From Corynebacterium marinum DSM 44953 (GTDB taxonomy: Bacteria; Actinomycetota; Actinomycetes; Mycobacteriales; Mycobacteriaceae): 64,000 nt of DNA. Position 1 is the stretch's first letter. The number at the start of each line of letters is the position of its first letter. The DNA is taken from positions 186,001 to 250,000 of the forward strand of contig NZ_CP007790.1 of the NCBI RefSeq assembly GCF_000835165.1, in the 5' to 3' direction. Below the pieces are notes generated by a model. The model was not told the origin of the DNA. It did not search any database and saw only the letters and a list, made by a program, of their open reading frames with translations. A program made the position numbers and the translations under genes. Of this stretch, positions 35,657 to 44,318 are shown one piece after another.

Positions 35657-37069
35657 ATGAGCCTGCCCACCACCCGCACCCGCCACTGGGTCACGGCGAT
35701 ACTCCTCCTCGTGCCGCTGATCGTCGGCACCATCGTCGCCGCGGCCACCCACCTCGACGCCGCCCGCAGCTGGAGCAGCGCAGAGGAGCCCGCCGCCGCC
35801 CCCGTCGCGGCCCACGGAACCGAGCTTGTCGACGCCCGCCGGGCCGCCGGCGAGGCCGGTGCCCAGGCTGGTTTCCTGGCCACCGGGACCGGGGAACTCG
35901 TGGACGGTGTCGCGGAGATGCGGGAGCAGGCCACGGTTCTGCCGGAACAGTTCGACGAGGCGGTCGTCGGTGCCCAGCAGCTCCATCAGGGGCTCGTGGA
36001 GCTCCAGGCCGGAGTGGGGCAGCTCGGCGGCGGGGCCACCGAGGTCGCCGACGGCGTGGGCGGGGCAGTCGACCAGGTCGTCGGCCTCGGCGCCATCCAG
36101 GGCCAGCTCATCGAAGCCATCGACCGTACGACCCGCGAACTCGACGGAGCTGAGGATCCCCGGCTCATCGAGGCCCGGACTCAGCTCCTCGACCTCCGGG
36201 GGCAGGTGGAGAACCTGCAGCTCAACGGAGCCGTCGCCGACCAGCTCCGCGCACTCAAGGACGGCTCCCGGGAGATCGCCAACCAGCTCAGCGTCCCCGG
36301 ATACGCCTTCCACGACGGCGTCTACTCCGCCACCAAGGGCGCCCAGGACCTCTCCTACGGCCTCTCCCAGGCGCAGGGCGGCGTCGGTGAGGCAGTCGCC
36401 GGTGTCGGCACCCTCGACGAAGGCGCCCAGCGTATCGACGACATGGCCACCCGCACCCAGGACCGCATCGGTGCCGTCCAGCGTGCACTCCCCGTCACCC
36501 AGACCGCCGTCACGGAATCGACGGCCGGACCCGTCGCCGCGCTCACCCCGATGTACGCCCTGCTCATCGCCGCCCTGGTGATGCTCGGCGGAGCCTTCGC
36601 CGGAGCTACCCGCAACTGGTGGATCCTGCTGGGCGCCGTGCTAGGCCTCACCGGCCTGGGCGTGATGCTGCTGTGGTTGACCGCCACCGGTCTGACCGCC
36701 ACCGTCGCGGCCTGGTCCGCCCTGGTCCTGGTGTTGGCAACGGTGGCCGCCGCCGTGGCTACCCGCGTCCTGCTCAGCCTGGCCGGCCCCGCCGCCGGCT
36801 GGATCGCCGCGGGCGTGCTCGGCCTGGCCCAGATCGGCCTGGTCGGCTGGGTGTGGAAGTCCCTGTCGGCCACCGACGTCGCCGGAGGGTGGCAGATCCT
36901 GGCCAACCTCTCCCCACTGAGCTGGGCCACCGCCGGCCTGACCACCCTGGGCAACGAAGGCTCGCCCCAGATCCTCTGGCTCGCCCTCGCCGTGCTGGGC
37001 GCCATGGCGGTGGCCGGGGTGTCTGGTGTGGCGCTGGGCGGGCGCCGGGCGGCCGCCGCCACGGCGTAA
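35657..37069 (+). CDS. YhgE/Pip-like membrane protein
   Basis: A 470-residue protein with one N-terminal TM (about 11-31), a long extracytoplasmic helical region (about 35-285) with heptad-like repeats of Gly, Ala, Gln and Leu (for example QLHQGLVELQAGVGQLGGGATEVADGV written in heptads), and six C-terminal TMs (about 290-455). This layout is that of YhgE/Pip proteins, in which an ABC-2-type membrane domain is joined to a coiled-coil ectodomain, as in phage-infection proteins and ESX-associated EsaA-like proteins. The function in corynebacteria is unknown. It is divergent from mrpA; the 130-base gap contains no obvious operator. Confidence 0.78.
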   Translation: MSLPTTRTRHWVTAILLLVPLIVGTIVAAATHLDAARSWSSAEEPAAAPVAAHGTELVDARRAAGEAGAQAGFLATGTGELVDGVAEMREQATVLPEQFDEAVVGAQQLHQGLVELQAGVGQLGGGATEVADGVGGAVDQVVGLGAIQGQLIEAIDRTTRELDGAEDPRLIEARTQLLDLRGQVENLQLNGAVADQLRALKDGSREIANQLSVPGYAFHDGVYSATKGAQDLSYGLSQAQGGVGEAVAGVGTLDEGAQRIDDMATRTQDRIGAVQRALPVTQTAVTESTAGPVAALTPMYALLIAALVMLGGAFAGATRNWWILLGAVLGLTGLGVMLLWLTATGLTATVAAWSALVLVLATVAAAVATRVLLSLAGPAAGWIAAGVLGLAQIGLVGWVWKSLSATDVAGGWQILANLSPLSWATAGLTTLGNEGSPQILWLALAVLGAMAVAGVSGVALGGRRAAAATA

Positions 37070-37125
37070 GTACCGCCGGAGTTGTTTAGGCTGGGGGCTG
37101 ATCTTCGTCGGGATGGGAGCCTCAC

Positions 37126-38115
37126 ATGCGTGCGCTGTGGACGACCGGACTGTCAATCGTCGCCGCACTCGTCATCGTCGTGATCGTTGCGGCCGCCGCC
37201 ATATACCTCTGGCCTCACCGGTCCCGGGAGCTGCAGAACGCCGATTCCGCATCCATGTCCTACGGTCAGGCCATGGAGGCGGTCCAGGAACAGCGGGTAT
37301 CCGACGCCGCCCGCGGAGTAACCGTAGAATGCCGCAGCCGGGCGCTCACCCACGATGGCAAGACGGAAGGCGCCGACGTCTTCCTCCACGGGATCCGCGT
37401 CTGCCCGAGTCAATTCGATGGGCTGGCCCGGCACTTCTTCGAGGCCGGTTACAACGTGTATCTCCCGGTCGCCCCGGCGCACGGAACAGCGGACCCCAAA
37501 GCGCATGCCGAGGTGGAGGCCGGGGAACTCGTCGATTACGTCGATGAATCGATCACGACCGCCACGGGGCTGGGCGAGGATGTCGGCGTGGTCGGGCTCT
37601 CCGGAGGGGGACTGCTCGGGACGTGGGCGGCGCATCAGCGCCCCGAGGTGGAACGGCTGCTCGTTCTCTCCGGGTTCTATGAACCAGCGGCCTCGGAGGC
37701 CCCGAAATGGCAGCTGCCTCTGCTGAAGACCCTGTATGGGAAACATCTGGTCGCGGACTCCTTCAGCAACGGCGCCGACAGCGCGGACCCGGGTTTCTCC
37801 TATCGGGCCCTGGCGCAGTACCTCATCATCGGCGACAACCTCCGGACCGATCCGGAGTCCCCGGCGCTGAGGAGCGTGGCGACGGTGACCGCAGAAGACG
37901 ACGCCCGTATCGACCACGAGTTGGCGGTGTCCATTCCCGGGACACTCGCCGAAGCGAATGGGCTCGAGCTGCTGGAAGCTGTCATCCCGGGGGAATGGGG
38001 GGTGGGCCATGAGGTCGTGAACACCTCCGTTCCCGGGGTGGCGGAGCATCGGGAGGAGCTCTTTCATCTTTACCTCGACCTGTATGCGGGCCGCCCGGCT
38101 GCAGGTCTTGCATGA
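37126..38115 (+). CDS. Membrane-anchored alpha/beta hydrolase
   Basis: A 329-residue protein with an uncleaved N-terminal TM (about 8-30) and an alpha/beta-hydrolase domain outside the cell. The oxyanion turn is FLHGIRVCPSQFD (about 86-98), the nucleophile Ser is in GLSGGGLLGTW (about 161-171), and the likely His is in EWGVGHEVVN. The CPSQFD turn is shared with a group of actinobacterial exported esterases and lipases. A good ribosome site (GGGATGGGAG) precedes the ATG. The substrate is not known; an acyl ester in the cell envelope is plausible. Confidence 0.82.
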   Translation: MRALWTTGLSIVAALVIVVIVAAAAIYLWPHRSRELQNADSASMSYGQAMEAVQEQRVSDAARGVTVECRSRALTHDGKTEGADVFLHGIRVCPSQFDGLARHFFEAGYNVYLPVAPAHGTADPKAHAEVEAGELVDYVDESITTATGLGEDVGVVGLSGGGLLGTWAAHQRPEVERLLVLSGFYEPAASEAPKWQLPLLKTLYGKHLVADSFSNGADSADPGFSYRALAQYLIIGDNLRTDPESPALRSVATVTAEDDARIDHELAVSIPGTLAEANGLELLEAVIPGEWGVGHEVVNTSVPGVAEHREELFHLYLDLYAGRPAAGLA

Positions 38116-38130
38116 GGCCCGTGTGCCCGC

Positions 38131-38203
38131 GTCGAGTTCAGGGGGAGGAGATCACCCCTGCTTTCGACCGCGTGGGCAGTCCTCTCCTCTCCCTGAACTC
38201 GAC
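38131..38203. repeat. Long inverted repeat downstream of the hydrolase gene
   Basis: GTCGAGTTCAGGG (38131-38143), continuing GGGAGGAGA, is matched by TCTCCTCTCCCTGAACTCGAC (about 38183-38203), with 33 bases between. The outer 13 bp are perfect. It lies between the convergent hydrolase gene and tRNA-Pro and may end transcription from the left; no T-run is present. Confidence 0.55.
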
Positions 38204-38234
38204 CGGGCGGAAGGGACGGAGGGGATGGCAGACG

Positions 38235-38272
38235 GAGACACCCCCTGACTGAAAACAGTCAGGGGGTGTCTC
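38235..38272 (-). terminator. Terminator of tRNA-Pro
   Basis: GAGACACCCCCTGACT (38235-38250) and AGTCAGGGGGTGTCTC (38257-38272) are perfectly complementary over 16 bp with a six-base loop, directly downstream of the minus-strand tRNA. The T-run is weak. Confidence 0.75.
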
Positions 38273-38274
38273 TG

Positions 38275-38351
38275 TGGTCGGGATAACAGGATTTGAACCT
38301 GCGACCTCCTCGTCCCGAACGAGGCGCGCTACCAAGCTGCGCCATATCCCG
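38275..38351 (-). tRNA. tRNA-Pro (anticodon CGG)
   Basis: On the minus strand CGGGATA (38351-38345) pairs with TATCCCG (38285-38279), with discriminator A and encoded CCA (38277-38275). The anticodon stem CCTCG/CGAGG encloses TTCGGGA, giving CGG for CCG codons. The T-arm GGTTCAAATCC is standard. Confidence 0.95.
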
Positions 38352-38414
38352 GCGTACCGCGTGGGTACCTGGAATACCATAGCCCACATTCTCGGTGGGG
38401 GACAAAACGCCAGT

Positions 38415-39341
38415 TCAGTCGGAGGTTTCCGTGATCCGCAGCAGGGTCGCGGAGGGGCGGCAGAACAGGCGGAACGGGACGAACCTGGAGGTGCCGAGGC
38501 CGTTGGAGACGTGCATCTTCATGGGGCCGAAGTCATGGAGTCCCTGGACGCGGGCGCGGTCAATACCGCAATTGGTCACGATGGCCCTCGAACCCGGCAG
38601 GCACAGCTGGCCGCCGTGGGTGTGGCCGGAGAGGGAGAGCTGGTAGCCGTCCTCCGCGAAGCGGGACAGGACCCGCGGTTCGGGGGAGTGGAGGAGGGCG
38701 AGGGAGAGGTCGGCGTCGGGGTTGGGCGGGCCGTCGATAAGCGGGTAGTCGTCGAGGGCATGGTGCGGATCATCGACGCCGGCGGCGGCGATGCGCACGG
38801 TGCCCACCTGGAACTCGACGCGCTTGTGGGTGGCGTCGTGCCAGCCGCGCTCGAGGAACGCCGCGCGCATGTCGCGCCAGGGGAGATCGACGTAGGAGGG
38901 CGCGTGCTTGCGGCCGAGCAGGTAGGAGAAGGGGTTGGGCAGCCGCGGGGCCCAGTAGTCGTTGGTGCCGAAGACGAACATGCCGGGGCGGGCCAGCAGC
39001 GGCCCGAGGGCGCGGAGGACGTCGGGGACGGCGCGCTCGTCGGAGAGGTTGTCGCCGGTGTTGACCACCAGGTCGGGGTTGAGGGAGTCCAGCGCGCTCA
39101 CCCACGCGATCTTGGTGTCCTGGCCGGAGATCATGTGCAGGTCCGAGACGTGCAGCAGGCGGAACTCGGCCTTGCCGCGCAGCGTTCCCGGGGGAAGCAG
39201 CGGCACGGTGACGTCCTTGAGCTCGAACTTGTCCAGCTCGGAGTGTCCCCAGGCGGCGATTCCCGCGGCGGCCAGGGCGCTGACGCCGGCCAGGCCTGCG
39301 AGGGGGAGGATACGCTTGGTCACCTTGGCTGTCTCGTTCAC
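38415..39341 (-). CDS. Metallophosphoesterase with N-terminal membrane segment
   Basis: A 308-residue calcineurin-like phosphoesterase. Metal-binding motifs in order: HVSDLH (about 65), NTGDN (about 95), GTNDYW (in place of GNHD, about 124), LLHSPEP, and SGHTHGGQL (about 228). The N-terminal hydrophobic segment LPLAGLAGVSALAAAGIAAW anchors it in the membrane with the active site outside or at the face. The family includes UDP-diacylglucosamine hydrolase-like and YkuE-like enzymes, but the substrate is not known. The GTG at 39341 (VNETAKV) is preferred over the one at 39350 because a TAGGGT box ends seven bases before it. In the mycobacterial counterpart it is also next to the PBP gene. Confidence 0.85.
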   Translation of the reverse strand: MNETAKVTKRILPLAGLAGVSALAAAGIAAWGHSELDKFELKDVTVPLLPPGTLRGKAEFRLLHVSDLHMISGQDTKIAWVSALDSLNPDLVVNTGDNLSDERAVPDVLRALGPLLARPGMFVFGTNDYWAPRLPNPFSYLLGRKHAPSYVDLPWRDMRAAFLERGWHDATHKRVEFQVGTVRIAAAGVDDPHHALDDYPLIDGPPNPDADLSLALLHSPEPRVLSRFAEDGYQLSLSGHTHGGQLCLPGSRAIVTNCGIDRARVQGLHDFGPMKMHVSNGLGTSRFVPFRLFCRPSATLLRITETSD

Positions 39342-39376
39342 CCGGCCCACCCTACCCGGCGGGTACCGTGGGGCCC

Positions 39377-39850
39377 ATGAGCGAACTCAAGAGCAGGATC
39401 CGGGACGACCTGAAGACGGCCATGAAGGCGCGGGAGAAGGGGCGGACGGGCACGATCCGTATGCTGCTCGCCGCGATTCAGGCGGAGGAGACGACCGGAG
39501 CGAAGCACGAGGTCACGGATGAGGAGATCCTCCGGGTGATCGCCCGGGAGATCAAGAAGCGCCGGGAGTCCGCGGAGATCTACGCCGCGAACGACCGTCC
39601 CGAGCTGGCGGAGACGGAGCTGGCCGAGGTGGCCGTGCTGGAGGAGTACCAGCCCACTCAGCTGGATGACGCCGCCGTGGCCGCCCTCGTCGACGATGCC
39701 GTCGAGTCCGTCGCCATTGAGCTCGCCGTGGCGCCGAATGAGGTCTCCATGAAGCAGATGGGCCAGGTCATGAAGGTGGCCACCGCCGCGGCCGCCGGCC
39801 AGGTGGACGGCAAGCGTCTGTCGGCCGCGGTGCGGGCGAAGCTGGCCTAG
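39377..39850 (+). CDS. yqeY: GatB/YqeY domain protein
   Basis: A 157-residue YqeY-family protein, related to the tail domain of GatB, which binds tRNA in the transamidosome. Typical motifs are LKSRIRDDLKTAMKAREKGR at the N-terminus, TDEEILRVIAREIKKRRESAE near 55-75, and EVSMKQMGQVMKV near the C-terminus. The stand-alone protein's role is not established. The ATG at 39377 lies seven bases after TACCGT (39364-39369), a leaderless arrangement, and 36 bases from the divergent phosphoesterase start. It ends directly against the convergent PBP gene. Confidence 0.92.
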   Translation: MSELKSRIRDDLKTAMKAREKGRTGTIRMLLAAIQAEETTGAKHEVTDEEILRVIAREIKKRRESAEIYAANDRPELAETELAEVAVLEEYQPTQLDDAAVAALVDDAVESVAIELAVAPNEVSMKQMGQVMKVATAAAAGQVDGKRLSAAVRAKLA

Positions 39851-42241
39851 CTAGATTCCCAGGGCCTCGCGGATCTGGGAGGCGACCTCGTCGATGTCCT
39901 CCTGGGTGACCTCCGGCAGGGCCGGGGCGGGACGGGTGGCGCGGCCGGTTGGGGCCGGAGCTGAGGGGGCGGGCGCCTGACGTGCGGGTGGACCGGCGGA
40001 AATCTCCAGGGTGACGGTCCCGCCCGGCCGCAGCAGACCATCGGGGACGGCGCGTTCGACGCGTCCCCGCGGCTGCGTTCCTTCGACGGTGCGCACCTCG
40101 ACCCGGTATCCGTCGGACTCGAGGACGTGGCGTGCGTCCGCCTCGCTGAGGCCGACGACCTCGTCCAGCACCGCGTGGGTGGTTCCCAGCTCGTAGCGCC
40201 CGTCGAGGGCGGGGAGAGTGCCGTTGAGTGCGGCGGGCGACAGGTTCGCGGTCTGGAACCAGGACCGGGCCGCCTCCTGGCCGCCGAAGAGGTTGCCGTC
40301 GGCGCACTGGCGCACCGGCGACGTGCACAGCGGGGAGGTGGTCGTGCCGTCGTTGTAAATGTACGGCGCGGCGGCGAAACCGCTGTTGAAGCCCAGGAAT
40401 GCCGAGGACTGGTGGGACTCGGTGGTGCCCGTCTTGGCGGCGGCCTGGCCGGACCAGCCGCTGGTGCTCGCGGCCTGCGCTCCGGTGCCGATGGTCAGGT
40501 CGTCGGCCATGCCGACGGCCAGCGCGTCAGCCACTCCCTTGTCCACCACGTTCTCGCAGTCGGGGCGCTCCAGGTAGACCTCCTGGCCGTTCCGGTCGGT
40601 GACCGAGGCGATGGGGTCGGGTTCGCACCACCGGCCGCCGGAGGCGACGGTGGCGCCGACGTTCGACAGTTCCAGCGGGTTCACGGGCGTGGGGCCCAGG
40701 GTGTAGGAGCCCAGGTTGGCCGCCTTCATGTATTCCGCGATGGAGCGTTCCCCGTCGTGGGTGCCGGGCTGCGCGTAGCTGCGCAGGCCCAGCTTCACGG
40801 ACATGTCCACCACCGCCGGCACCCCGACCTGCTCGATGAGCTGGATGAAGGTGGTGTTGGGGGAGAAGGCCAACGTCTCGCGCAGCGTCATCCGCGGCTG
40901 GTAGGTGCCGGCGTTCTCCACGCAGTAGATGTTGGGCGGGCAGTTCTCCGCGCCGCCGGTGCCCAGGCCGCTGGCCTCGTAACGGGCGGGGACGTCGAGT
41001 TCGGTGTCCAGGCCCATGCCCTGTTCGATGGCCGCGGCGGCGGTGAAGATCTTGAACACCGAACCGGCGCCGTTACCCACCAGCGAGCTGGGCTGCGGCA
41101 GGAGGGTCTCGCCGTTGTCCAGGTTGAGGCCGTAGTTCCGGGAGGAGGCCATGGCGAGGATATCGCGGGAATCGGAGCCGGGTTCGACGACGTTGAGCAC
41201 CTCGGCCACTCCGGCGGCCATGGGGTCGACGTTCCCGGCGACGGCGGCGCGGGCCGCGTCCTGGGTCTGCGGGTCCAGGGTGGTGGTGATGGTGTAGCCG
41301 CCCTCCTGCAGCTGCTCGCGGCTCAGGCCCTTCGAGTCGAGGTAGGTGAGGGCGTAGTCGCAGAAGAAGCCGCGGTCGCCGGCGGCGATGCAGCCGTTCG
41401 GCAGGGTGGCGGGGGAGTCGAGGACTCCCAGCGGTTCTACGATATAAGCGTCGGCCTCCTCTGCGGAGATGTAGCCGTGGGCGGCCATCGCCCGCAGTAC
41501 GGAGTCCCGGCGGAGGGTCGCACCCTCGGGGTTGGTGTAGGGGTTGAGCCCCTCGGAGGACTGCACCATGCCCGCGAGCAGTGCCGACTGCGGCACAGAG
41601 AGCTCGGCGGCGCTGACGCCGAAGTAGGTCCGGGCGGCTGCTTCGATGCCGTAGGAACGGTTGCCGAAGGGCACGAGGTTGAGATAGCCGGTGAGGATCT
41701 CGTCCTTGCTCAGGTCGCGGTCCAGATCCGCGGCCAGGCGCATCTCCCGCAGCTTGCGGGGGATGGACTGTTCGACTGCGGCGGCCTGCTCCGCTTCCGT
41801 TTTCGCCTCGATGTGGAGGAGGTAGTTCTTGACGTATTGCTGGTTCAGCGTCGAAGCGCCCTGTTCGACGCCGCCGGCCAGCAGGTTGGTCGCCATGGCG
41901 CGGATGGTTCCCTGCATGTCCACGCCGTCGTGCTCGTAGAACCGGTGGTCTTCGATGGCGACGATCGCGTCCTTCATGGGTTGCGCGATCTGATCGCCTG
42001 GCACCTCGTAACGGCGCTGGTCGTAAAGCCACGCCATGGGCTGGCCCGTGGCGTCGGTGATGGTGGTCACCCCCGGCGTGTCACCGTAGCTGAGGTCGGA
42101 GAGGCTGGATTGCATCGTCTCGTTCGTCCGGGTGATGCCGACCCCGGAGATACCCGCCACGGGGGCGAGGGCGAGGGCACCCGCGACACCGGCGACGGTG
42201 GTGGCGGCAACCAGATTGGCCAGGGATTTCCAAACAGACAC
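39851..42241 (-). CDS. ponA: Class A penicillin-binding protein (PonA2-like) with PASTA domain
   Basis: A 796-residue bifunctional peptidoglycan synthase. One N-terminal TM (about 12-32) is followed by the GT51 transglycosylase domain (AIVAIEDHRFYEHDG with the catalytic Glu, then QGASTLNQQYVKN) and the transpeptidase domain with the motifs SVFK (Ser nucleophile), SPNTT (SxN) and KTGTTE. One PASTA domain (about 680-745, GLSEADARHVLESDGYRV) and a Pro/Ala-rich tail end the protein. It builds and cross-links peptidoglycan outside the membrane. Divergent from whcA, the arrangement found with ponA2 and a WhiB gene in mycobacteria. Confidence 0.95.
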   Translation of the reverse strand: MSVWKSLANLVAATTVAGVAGALALAPVAGISGVGITRTNETMQSSLSDLSYGDTPGVTTITDATGQPMAWLYDQRRYEVPGDQIAQPMKDAIVAIEDHRFYEHDGVDMQGTIRAMATNLLAGGVEQGASTLNQQYVKNYLLHIEAKTEAEQAAAVEQSIPRKLREMRLAADLDRDLSKDEILTGYLNLVPFGNRSYGIEAAARTYFGVSAAELSVPQSALLAGMVQSSEGLNPYTNPEGATLRRDSVLRAMAAHGYISAEEADAYIVEPLGVLDSPATLPNGCIAAGDRGFFCDYALTYLDSKGLSREQLQEGGYTITTTLDPQTQDAARAAVAGNVDPMAAGVAEVLNVVEPGSDSRDILAMASSRNYGLNLDNGETLLPQPSSLVGNGAGSVFKIFTAAAAIEQGMGLDTELDVPARYEASGLGTGGAENCPPNIYCVENAGTYQPRMTLRETLAFSPNTTFIQLIEQVGVPAVVDMSVKLGLRSYAQPGTHDGERSIAEYMKAANLGSYTLGPTPVNPLELSNVGATVASGGRWCEPDPIASVTDRNGQEVYLERPDCENVVDKGVADALAVGMADDLTIGTGAQAASTSGWSGQAAAKTGTTESHQSSAFLGFNSGFAAAPYIYNDGTTTSPLCTSPVRQCADGNLFGGQEAARSWFQTANLSPAALNGTLPALDGRYELGTTHAVLDEVVGLSEADARHVLESDGYRVEVRTVEGTQPRGRVERAVPDGLLRPGGTVTLEISAGPPARQAPAPSAPAPTGRATRPAPALPEVTQEDIDEVASQIREALGI

Positions 42242-42402
42242 GCCCTTTACCCTACGCAGATATGGGGTAGCGGGAAACTAATGATTGCCCCCCGGAAGTG
42301 TGACGTACTCGACTTCGTGTTAAGACTGTGAATAGACTTACATGCATATGGCCGGGCGGCCGGATGCAGAGTCTGATCGCAAGGACTGTTTGAAAGGAAC
42401 GA

Positions 42403-42741
42403 ATGATGGCTACCCCTCTCGTCGGAGACACCCTCCGTTCTCCGTTTGACCAGCAGCCTGTCTGCTATGAACGGGGTGAGTGGATTACGCAGGCAAAGTG
42501 CCGCACCGGTGATCCGGATGCCCTCTTCGTGCGTGGTGCGGAACAGCGGAAGGCGGCTGTCGTCTGCCGCCACTGCCCGGTTCTCACTGAATGCCGCGCC
42601 GATGCGCTGGACAACAAGGTGGAGTTCGGGGTGTGGGGAGGTCTGACCGAGCGTCAGCGCCGCGCACTGCTGCGCAACAATCCGCACATCACCAACTGGG
42701 CGGAGTACCTCGCGTCCGGCGGGGAGCTCACCGGCATCTGA
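42403..42741 (+). CDS. whcA: WhiB-family iron-sulfur regulator
   Basis: A 112-residue WhiB-like protein. The four cluster ligands are C33, C55, C58 and C64 (AAVVCRHCPVLTEC), and C21 is an additional cysteine. The family turn GVWGGLTERQRRALLR (75-90) follows and ends in a basic stretch that contacts DNA or sigma factor. Position beside a class A PBP gene matches C. glutamicum whcA, a negative regulator of oxidative stress genes, and mycobacterial whiB4. Two start codons are adjacent (ATGATG, 42403 or 42406), with AAAGGAAC upstream. A TAGACT -10 box lies about 75 bases upstream (42332-42337). Confidence 0.92.
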   Translation: MMATPLVGDTLRSPFDQQPVCYERGEWITQAKCRTGDPDALFVRGAEQRKAAVVCRHCPVLTECRADALDNKVEFGVWGGLTERQRRALLRNNPHITNWAEYLASGGELTGI

Positions 42742-42760
42742 TCCCGGTACGCTGGTGCGT

Positions 42761-42916
42761 ATGACTACTTGGGAATACGCCACCGTTCCGTTGCTCACGC
42801 ACGCCACCAAACAGATCCTCGACACCTGGGGCGAGGATGGTTGGGAGCTCGTCACCGTCGTGCCCGGGCCGAACCCGGAGAACGTGGTGGCGTACATGAA
42901 GCGGGAGAAGAACTAG
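42761..42916 (+). CDS. DUF4177 small protein
   Basis: A 51-residue protein starting MTTWEYATVPL and ending YMKREKN, with the DUF4177 core WGEDGWELVTVVPGP. It is cytoplasmic and of unknown role. A TACGCT box (42748-42753) ends seven bases before the ATG, so it is probably leaderless. The stop TAG abuts the RidA start, giving an operon. The equivalent tiny gene exists next to the RidA gene in mycobacteria. Confidence 0.9.
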   Translation: MTTWEYATVPLLTHATKQILDTWGEDGWELVTVVPGPNPENVVAYMKREKN

Positions 42917-43378
42917 ATGACTACCGTGTCCGAGCGGCTCGCCGAGCTGCAGATCACCCTCCCCGCCGTCGCTGCCCCCGTCGCGGCCTACGTGCCCGCG
43001 ATCCGGACCGGCAACCAGGTCTGGACCTCCGGTCAGCTGCCCTTCGTCGACGGTCAGCTGCCGGCCATCGGCAAGGTCGGTGCGGAAGTGACCGCCGAGC
43101 AGGCCGAGGATCTCGCCCGCACCGCGGTCCTCAATGCTTTGGCCGCTGTCGACGCTCTCGTGGGCATCGACAAGGTCGCCCGCGTGCTCAAGATCGTGGG
43201 CTTCGTGGCCTCAGCCGAGGGTTTCACCGGCCAGCCCGCAGTGGTCAACGGCGCATCCAACCAGATCGGCGAGATCTTCGGGGAGGCCGGGGAGCACGCC
43301 CGTTCCGCGGTGGGCGTCGCCGAGCTCCCCCTCGGTGCGCCGGTGGAGATTGAGCTCGTCGTGGAGATCGCGGATTAA
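42917..43378 (+). CDS. RidA family protein
   Basis: A 153-residue YjgF/RidA-type trimer-forming protein of the COG0251 superfamily with the longer N-terminus of the YjgF-like subgroup 2. RidA enzymes hydrolyse reactive enamine/imine intermediates; the key Arg is expected in EHARSAVGVAELPLGAPVEIE, where R is followed by the strand. The ATG directly follows the DUF4177 stop. The substrate is not known. Confidence 0.88.
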   Translation: MTTVSERLAELQITLPAVAAPVAAYVPAIRTGNQVWTSGQLPFVDGQLPAIGKVGAEVTAEQAEDLARTAVLNALAAVDALVGIDKVARVLKIVGFVASAEGFTGQPAVVNGASNQIGEIFGEAGEHARSAVGVAELPLGAPVEIELVVEIAD

Positions 43379-43427
43379 GCTGCTCCCCGGTTCGGCAGGT
43401 CACGTAAACCGGGCTAAGCTGGTGCGC

Positions 43428-44249
43428 ATGGAGCATCCTGCCTACAGCCAGCTTCGACCGGTCACACCTTCCGTCTCTGTGGTTCTCTGCCCGAATCCGG
43501 GCTACGCGGCCCTGGAGGGGACGAACTCCTGGGTCATCCGTGCGGAAGGGGACCCCCGCAGCATCGTGATCGACCCGGGCCCGGAGGACGAGGGCCACCT
43601 CAACGTACTCGGCGCCAAGGCCGAGGAGGTGGCGCTCGTTCTGCTCACCCACCACCATCCCGACCACGCTGACGGGGCGCACCGTTTCCGGCAGCTGACC
43701 GGCTCGCCGGTCCGGGCCTTCGACCCGACGGCCTGCGCCGGCGAGGTCCTGCCGCTGGCTGCTGCCGAGGTGATCGCCGTCGAGGGGGTCACCCCCCAGA
43801 TCGAGGTCGTCCACACCCCGGGCCACACCGCCGACTCGGTGTGCTTCTTCATCTGGTCGGGTGTCCCGGGCGAGTCGACGCTGGAGGGCATCGTCACGGG
43901 CGACACCATCGCCGGCCGGCACACCACCATGATCTCCGAGACAGACGGCGACCTGGGCCAGTACCTGAAGACCCTGCACCTGCTGGAGACGCGGGGCAAG
44001 GACGTCACCCTGCTTCCGGGCCACGGCCCGGAAGGCGCGGACCTGTCGGCCTACGCCCGCAAGTACATCGACCGTCGTGATCACCGCCTCAACCAGATCC
44101 GGGAGATCCGCGGACGCCTGGGCGGGGACGTCGATCTGAAGACCCTCATCGATGAGATGTACGACGACGTCGATCCGGTGCTGCGGCACGCTGCGGAGCA
44201 GTCCACGCGCGTCGCGCTGCGCTACCTCGACGCGGAAACGCCCGCCTAG
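43428..44249 (+). CDS. MBL-fold metallohydrolase, LACTB2/glyoxalase II-like
   Basis: A 273-residue metallo-beta-lactamase-fold hydrolase. The zinc-binding motif THHHPDHADG (about 73-82) is followed by VVHTPGHTADSV, the Asp ligand in VTGDTIAG, and LLPGHGP. A C-terminal winged-helix-like extension (about 210-273) is typical of the LACTB2/endoribonuclease type. The true substrate is not known; RNA or a thioester are both possible. A TAAGCT box (43415-43420) lies seven bases before the ATG at 43428. Confidence 0.87.
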   Translation: MEHPAYSQLRPVTPSVSVVLCPNPGYAALEGTNSWVIRAEGDPRSIVIDPGPEDEGHLNVLGAKAEEVALVLLTHHHPDHADGAHRFRQLTGSPVRAFDPTACAGEVLPLAAAEVIAVEGVTPQIEVVHTPGHTADSVCFFIWSGVPGESTLEGIVTGDTIAGRHTTMISETDGDLGQYLKTLHLLETRGKDVTLLPGHGPEGADLSAYARKYIDRRDHRLNQIREIRGRLGGDVDLKTLIDEMYDDVDPVLRHAAEQSTRVALRYLDAETPA

Positions 44250-44264
44250 CACCTCGGGGACGGA

Positions 44265-44303
44265 AGAACCCGCCGGTCACCATCAGGTGGGCCGGCGGGT
44301 TCT
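44265..44303. terminator. Bidirectional terminator between the MBL gene and glxR
   Basis: AGAACCCGCCGG (44265-44276) pairs with CCGGCGGGTTCT (44292-44303), a perfect 12-bp stem between convergent genes. Confidence 0.8.
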
Positions 44304-44318
44304 CTGCCATCCGGGGAC

